Source of the DNA: G942493375 sp942493375
GTDB lineage: Bacteria; Armatimonadota; UBA5829
Direction of reading: 5' to 3'
Assembly (NCBI GenBank): GCA_942493375.1
Contig: OW818698.1
Span: 6,200,001 to 6,264,000, forward strand
DNA: 64,000 nucleotides
In this document: piece after piece, positions 61,251 through 64,000 of the stretch
How positions within the stretch are numbered: the stretch's first letter is position 1
Layout: the number at the start of each line of letters is the position of its first letter
Notes under the pieces: generated by a model
What the model saw: the letters and a program-made list of their open reading frames with translations, nothing else
Databases searched by the model: none
Told to the model about the DNA's origin: nothing
Translations under genes and position numbers: made by a program

Positions 61251-62306
61251 ATGTTAAATCATAAACCAATAGAAACAGTCATAGCCGGGCTTGGTCGGGC
61301 TGGTTGGGATATCCACTGGAAGCAACTACTCAAAGAACATCCTGGTTATCGAGTAGTTGGTGTTATCGAACCTATGGAATCCAGACGGCTTGAAGCACAA
61401 CAAGAGATTGCTTGTCGCACATATGCATCCTTTGCTGACTTCCTGGCTGATCCAATCGGTGAACTCATTGTTATAGCGACGCCAAGTGGAGCTCACGGTT
61501 CTGAAGCACTCGCATGTCTTGAGATAGGATTAAACGTAGCAGTTGACAAGCCCATGTGCCAGGGTGTTGCAGAAGCTGACGCAATTATTGATCTTGCACA
61601 TACTCGGAATTTGGTCCTGACCTGCTATCACCCATACCGGTTTAAAGAGGATTTCCTGGTTATTCGAGATATAATCCGCTCCGGGCGGATTGGTCGTATT
61701 GTGGAGATCAAATGCAACCGCAGTGAGTTCTTCCGCAGAAATGACTGGGTGATGCGCAAAGCCAAAGGTGGAGGAATGCACAATGTATGGGGTTCTCATA
61801 CGGTTGACCAGTGTCTGCAGCTTGCAGCAAGTCCCGTAAATGAAGTGTTCAGTGATCTTCAGTCCACTGTTACCCCTGGTGATGCAGACGATCACTGCAA
61901 GATACTCATTAAATGTGAAAATGGTACCCTAATCGACGCTGAGATATCCAACAGTATGATATTTCCCCCTCAACCGGAGTGGATGGTTGCAGGGGAGTGC
62001 GGAGGTCTGGTTTCCTGTTCAGAAGGCATTCACGTGAAATGGTTTAATCCCAACAAAGCCCCGGAGATAATAATGCACGATGGCCCTGCTGTGAACCGCC
62101 GTTACGATAATGATGATACACTTCCCTGGCAGGAGGAGATTATACCTCTACCTGAGACAAGAGGATTCGTGGCATTCTATGACAACCTCTGCCTGGCAAT
62201 CCGGGAAAGCGCTCCACTGGAAATAACTCCTGAGAGCGCAAGAGACACAATAGCAGTCCTGGAAACCTGCCGCAAGCAAAACCCGCATATCTGGGCAGAT
62301 ATCTGA
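61251..62306 (+). CDS. Gfo/Idh/MocA family oxidoreductase
   Basis: The protein has 351 aa with GGAG eight bases before the ATG. The Rossmann motif is VIAGLGRAGWDIHW, the EKP-type motif is AVDKPMCQGVAEAD and the catalytic region YHPYRFKED...NVWGSHTVDQCL carries a conserved His. The family oxidises or epimerises sugars. It is monocistronic and separate from the main carbohydrate block. Together with the gene at 44917 it makes two distant paralogues. Confidence 0.92.
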   Translation: MLNHKPIETVIAGLGRAGWDIHWKQLLKEHPGYRVVGVIEPMESRRLEAQQEIACRTYASFADFLADPIGELIVIATPSGAHGSEALACLEIGLNVAVDKPMCQGVAEADAIIDLAHTRNLVLTCYHPYRFKEDFLVIRDIIRSGRIGRIVEIKCNRSEFFRRNDWVMRKAKGGGMHNVWGSHTVDQCLQLAASPVNEVFSDLQSTVTPGDADDHCKILIKCENGTLIDAEISNSMIFPPQPEWMVAGECGGLVSCSEGIHVKWFNPNKAPEIIMHDGPAVNRRYDNDDTLPWQEEIIPLPETRGFVAFYDNLCLAIRESAPLEITPESARDTIAVLETCRKQNPHIWADI

Positions 62307-62516
62307 CACAACATAGGTGTAAAAGACTGAGTTTCTTTTGAACTCGGACAAGAGGTTGGGTAAATGAAGCAAAGGGTATAGTAAAGAAGAATTGGCAGGC
62401 GTATTAAAAGTGCTCAGATTGTGCATTGTCTGAAAATGTAGTGGCTATTAATCATTCATACACTGCTTTATGAAGGAACTGCCTGTCAACGATTGTTGTT
62501 TGGAGTTATCGGAGTT
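62307..62516. other. Gap with no recognised element
   Basis: 210 bp of A+T-rich sequence without repeat, terminator or promoter that I could support. Confidence 0.4.
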
Positions 62517-63386
62517 ATGGTGTATCCTGAAAATAAAATCATTGCATTTGCCAAATCAACGTTGATTTTGATCTGTGTTGTAGCTGCTATATTAGGAGCA
62601 GTTCATGTTATATTTCTGTTGACAAAACTGACAAGGCAGCTTGGCCAGATGACTGTCAAACTTGATAAACTGGATACAATGACATCAGAGATCAATCGTC
62701 TGAATTCACGGTTGAATATGCTTGAAGAGACAAATAACAAGCTTTACCGCATGGAGAATTATATGCGCTTTTTGCCGGTTTTAGCTGATGTTGGGAAAGT
62801 AGCAGTAGCGGAATCTTCAAGTGCAAATCGGAAGCTCGATATTACAAACGAAAGATTAGCAAAAACGAACTCATTCATGCTTGATTCTACAAAAAAACTT
62901 AATGCTACTAACTATAATTTGCAGTTCACTAATGGCAATTTAAGGGGAATGCGAACCAACCTCTCCCATATGGGGGACTCGATGGACTTAATGGCTGCAC
63001 AGCTTCCAGTGTTAAATGATATGAATCAACAACTCGCTCAGACCAATTTCAACCTTGGTAAGACTACTGCAAGTATCGAACAGGTCACACGTGGGGTCGA
63101 CAAGGTCAGTAGTGGGCTTGATGTAATGCAAATACAGCTAAAAGATATGGACACCAACTTCACGGTTCTTCCTGAGATGAAATTGAGTTTGGACAAGACT
63201 AATGAGATGTTAACAGCCACTACTCTAACCCTTCAGCCACTATGTCTGAGTCTGCCTGCATTAAATGCATCAGTTCAACAGATGAATCTTACAACCCAGG
63301 ATATGTCGAAAAGCTTGAAGAAACTTCCAAATCAGGGTGCGGTGGGTCTAGGAGTGCTGACAAGTGCGATACTTTTTAGAAAATAG
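62517..63386 (+). CDS. Membrane-anchored long coiled-coil protein, no known family
   Basis: The protein has 289 aa from the ATG at 62517; GGAG lies upstream. One membrane helix at about 15-40 (LILICVVAAILGAVHVIFLL) is followed by about 230 residues of heptad-like polar sequence with regular N-x-L patterns (QLGQMTVKLDKLDTMTSEIN; KTNSFMLDSTKKLNATNYNL; MNQQLAQTNFNLGKTTASIE). It ends in a short hydrophobic stretch (GAVGLGVLTSAILF). It resembles membrane-bound tether or chemoreceptor-like coiled coils, but no methyl-accepting hairpin is present. Confidence 0.7.
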   Translation: MVYPENKIIAFAKSTLILICVVAAILGAVHVIFLLTKLTRQLGQMTVKLDKLDTMTSEINRLNSRLNMLEETNNKLYRMENYMRFLPVLADVGKVAVAESSSANRKLDITNERLAKTNSFMLDSTKKLNATNYNLQFTNGNLRGMRTNLSHMGDSMDLMAAQLPVLNDMNQQLAQTNFNLGKTTASIEQVTRGVDKVSSGLDVMQIQLKDMDTNFTVLPEMKLSLDKTNEMLTATTLTLQPLCLSLPALNASVQQMNLTTQDMSKSLKKLPNQGAVGLGVLTSAILFRK

Positions 63387-63529
63387 CTGCCAGGTAGTCC
63401 CTGCTGCCGCACAATAGCGAAGCTTAGTGCATAAAACGGATTGGCTTTAAGTACATTTTAAAATGATCAGCATGTATGGAATGGTATACTATATATACTC
63501 GTGAGATACCTTACTGTTTGATTGCATAC
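63387..63529. other. Start of the 3'-terminal gene-free stretch
   Basis: 143 bp of A+T-rich sequence with TATACTATATATACTC at 63485-63500 as the only promoter-like feature. No gene follows before the window end. Confidence 0.4.
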
Positions 63530-63635
63530 TAACCCGTTTTATTCACCAAGCTTCGCTTTTGTCCGGCAGTTGGGACAAAAGCTGAGAGTGTAAATGCATA
63601 GCATTTACACCGTCAGTCATGAATAATGCGGGCTA
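63530..63635. repeat. TAGCCCGC nested palindrome, copy 2
   Basis: Outer arms TAACCCGTTTTATTCA/TGAATAATGCGGGCTA, inner stem GCTTTTGTCC/GGGACAAAAGC, and an extra stem GTGTAAATGC/GCATTTACAC at 63588-63610, giving three stems in 106 bp. Confidence 0.8.
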
Positions 63636-63863
63636 AACATATATGCATCAAAATGGAGGAGCATACACTATTATATTTTCCAGCACTCCTCCCGATGTAG
63701 ATACACTGGTAATCCCAAAGATTCCTGCCGAAATTTAAGAACGCCTCCCCTCATTACATACCACAACATTAGTAGGCAGACTATTTCATTGTAAGAGCTT
63801 GCTGTATGCATGTTTGCTGCGATTCTGGTTGTTTTGAAATTGCATCTATAGTCTGCTTCCTTC
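63636..63863. other. Gap with no recognised element
   Basis: A+T-rich; no open frame above background, terminator or repeat that I could support. Confidence 0.4.
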
Positions 63864-63905
63864 TAGCCCGTATTATTCACCAAGCAACGCTTTAGTTCCT
63901 CAGGA
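63864..63905. repeat. TAGCCCG palindrome, partial copy 3
   Basis: TAGCCCGTATTATTCACCAAGC matches the left arm of the copy at 63530, then changes to TTCCTCAGGATGGCAATG, a piece of the GTCATCCTGAGG family. The junction of two families in one relic suggests recombination between them. Confidence 0.6.
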
Positions 63906-64000
63906 TGGCAATGTTCACATGAAACTGAACTCATACCATATACCGCATCAATCTTAGTGATGATTATTATTCTATATAAGTAGAAATGCGTGTAAACACG

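Overview
The window reads as chromosome from an uncultivated-type, free-living bacterium of moderate G+C content. My best guess is the Armatimonadota or a neighbouring planctomycete-like lineage. That guess rests on the mix of genes: Rex, TrmFO and HydE together with a PEP-CTERM protein, DUF4838 proteins, a ceramidase-like hydrolase, uroporphyrinogen-decarboxylase-like proteins, several Gfo/Idh/MocA oxidoreductases and an ISKra4-type transposase. No rRNA or tRNA gene was seen, so the assignment is inference.

Layout. 1-1.9 kb: 3' part of a GH78 alpha-L-rhamnosidase. 2.4-4.6 kb: divergent trmFO and folK. 4.1-9.1 kb: a tight + strand run folK, two GspF/PilC-type membrane proteins, a DnaJ-TPR membrane protein and panB, joined by short overlaps. 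9.3-11.1 kb: a PEP-CTERM protein and a family 2 glycosyltransferase. 11.1-14.8 kb (minus): rex, an HTH/coiled-coil/ankyrin protein, and a flavin reductase-like protein overlapped with an MFS transporter. 15-48.4 kb: a long carbohydrate region holding a UroD-like protein, a ceramidase-like hydrolase, a GH123-like protein, two DUF4838 proteins, two very large secreted TIM-barrel proteins, a GntR/LacI hybrid regulator with its own paired operator, an orphan PAS histidine kinase, a DUF2202 protein, a GH-like protein, a GH36 alpha-galactosidase, a nucleoside phosphorylase, another secreted GH-like protein, and an operon nagA-like / Gfo-Idh / class III aminotransferase / Nif3. 48.6-63.4 kb: a truncated CHASE4 sensor, ribosomal protein S1 with a repetitive acidic tail, hydE, an intact ISKra4-type insertion, der-plsY-AMMECR1, rpmB, a CBS-DUF1385 membrane protein, a DUF1858-like protein, tyrS, another Gfo/Idh and a coiled-coil membrane protein.

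The carbohydrate region looks like a dispersed glycan-use locus: secreted hydrolases outside, amino-sugar deacetylation, sugar oxidation/epimerisation and transamination inside. A GalNAc- or galactose-containing, possibly lipid-linked, glycan would fit the GH123 + GH36 + ceramidase-like + NagA-like combination, but this is a hypothesis. No sugar transporter is visible apart from one unassigned MFS protein.

Between genes the DNA is unusually rich in dispersed palindromic elements. I distinguish at least eight families, several with three or more copies in 64 kb. The most striking non-gene signals are a roughly 80-bp TGCATCGG palindrome (three copies), a hairpin family confined to the secreted-hydrolase cluster, a TAGCCCGC nested palindrome, and a 27-bp promoter-spacer element that stands at exactly the same distance before the ceramidase-like and the GH123-like genes. 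A frameshifted CopG/VapB-type antitoxin at about 40.2 kb is a visible gene relic.
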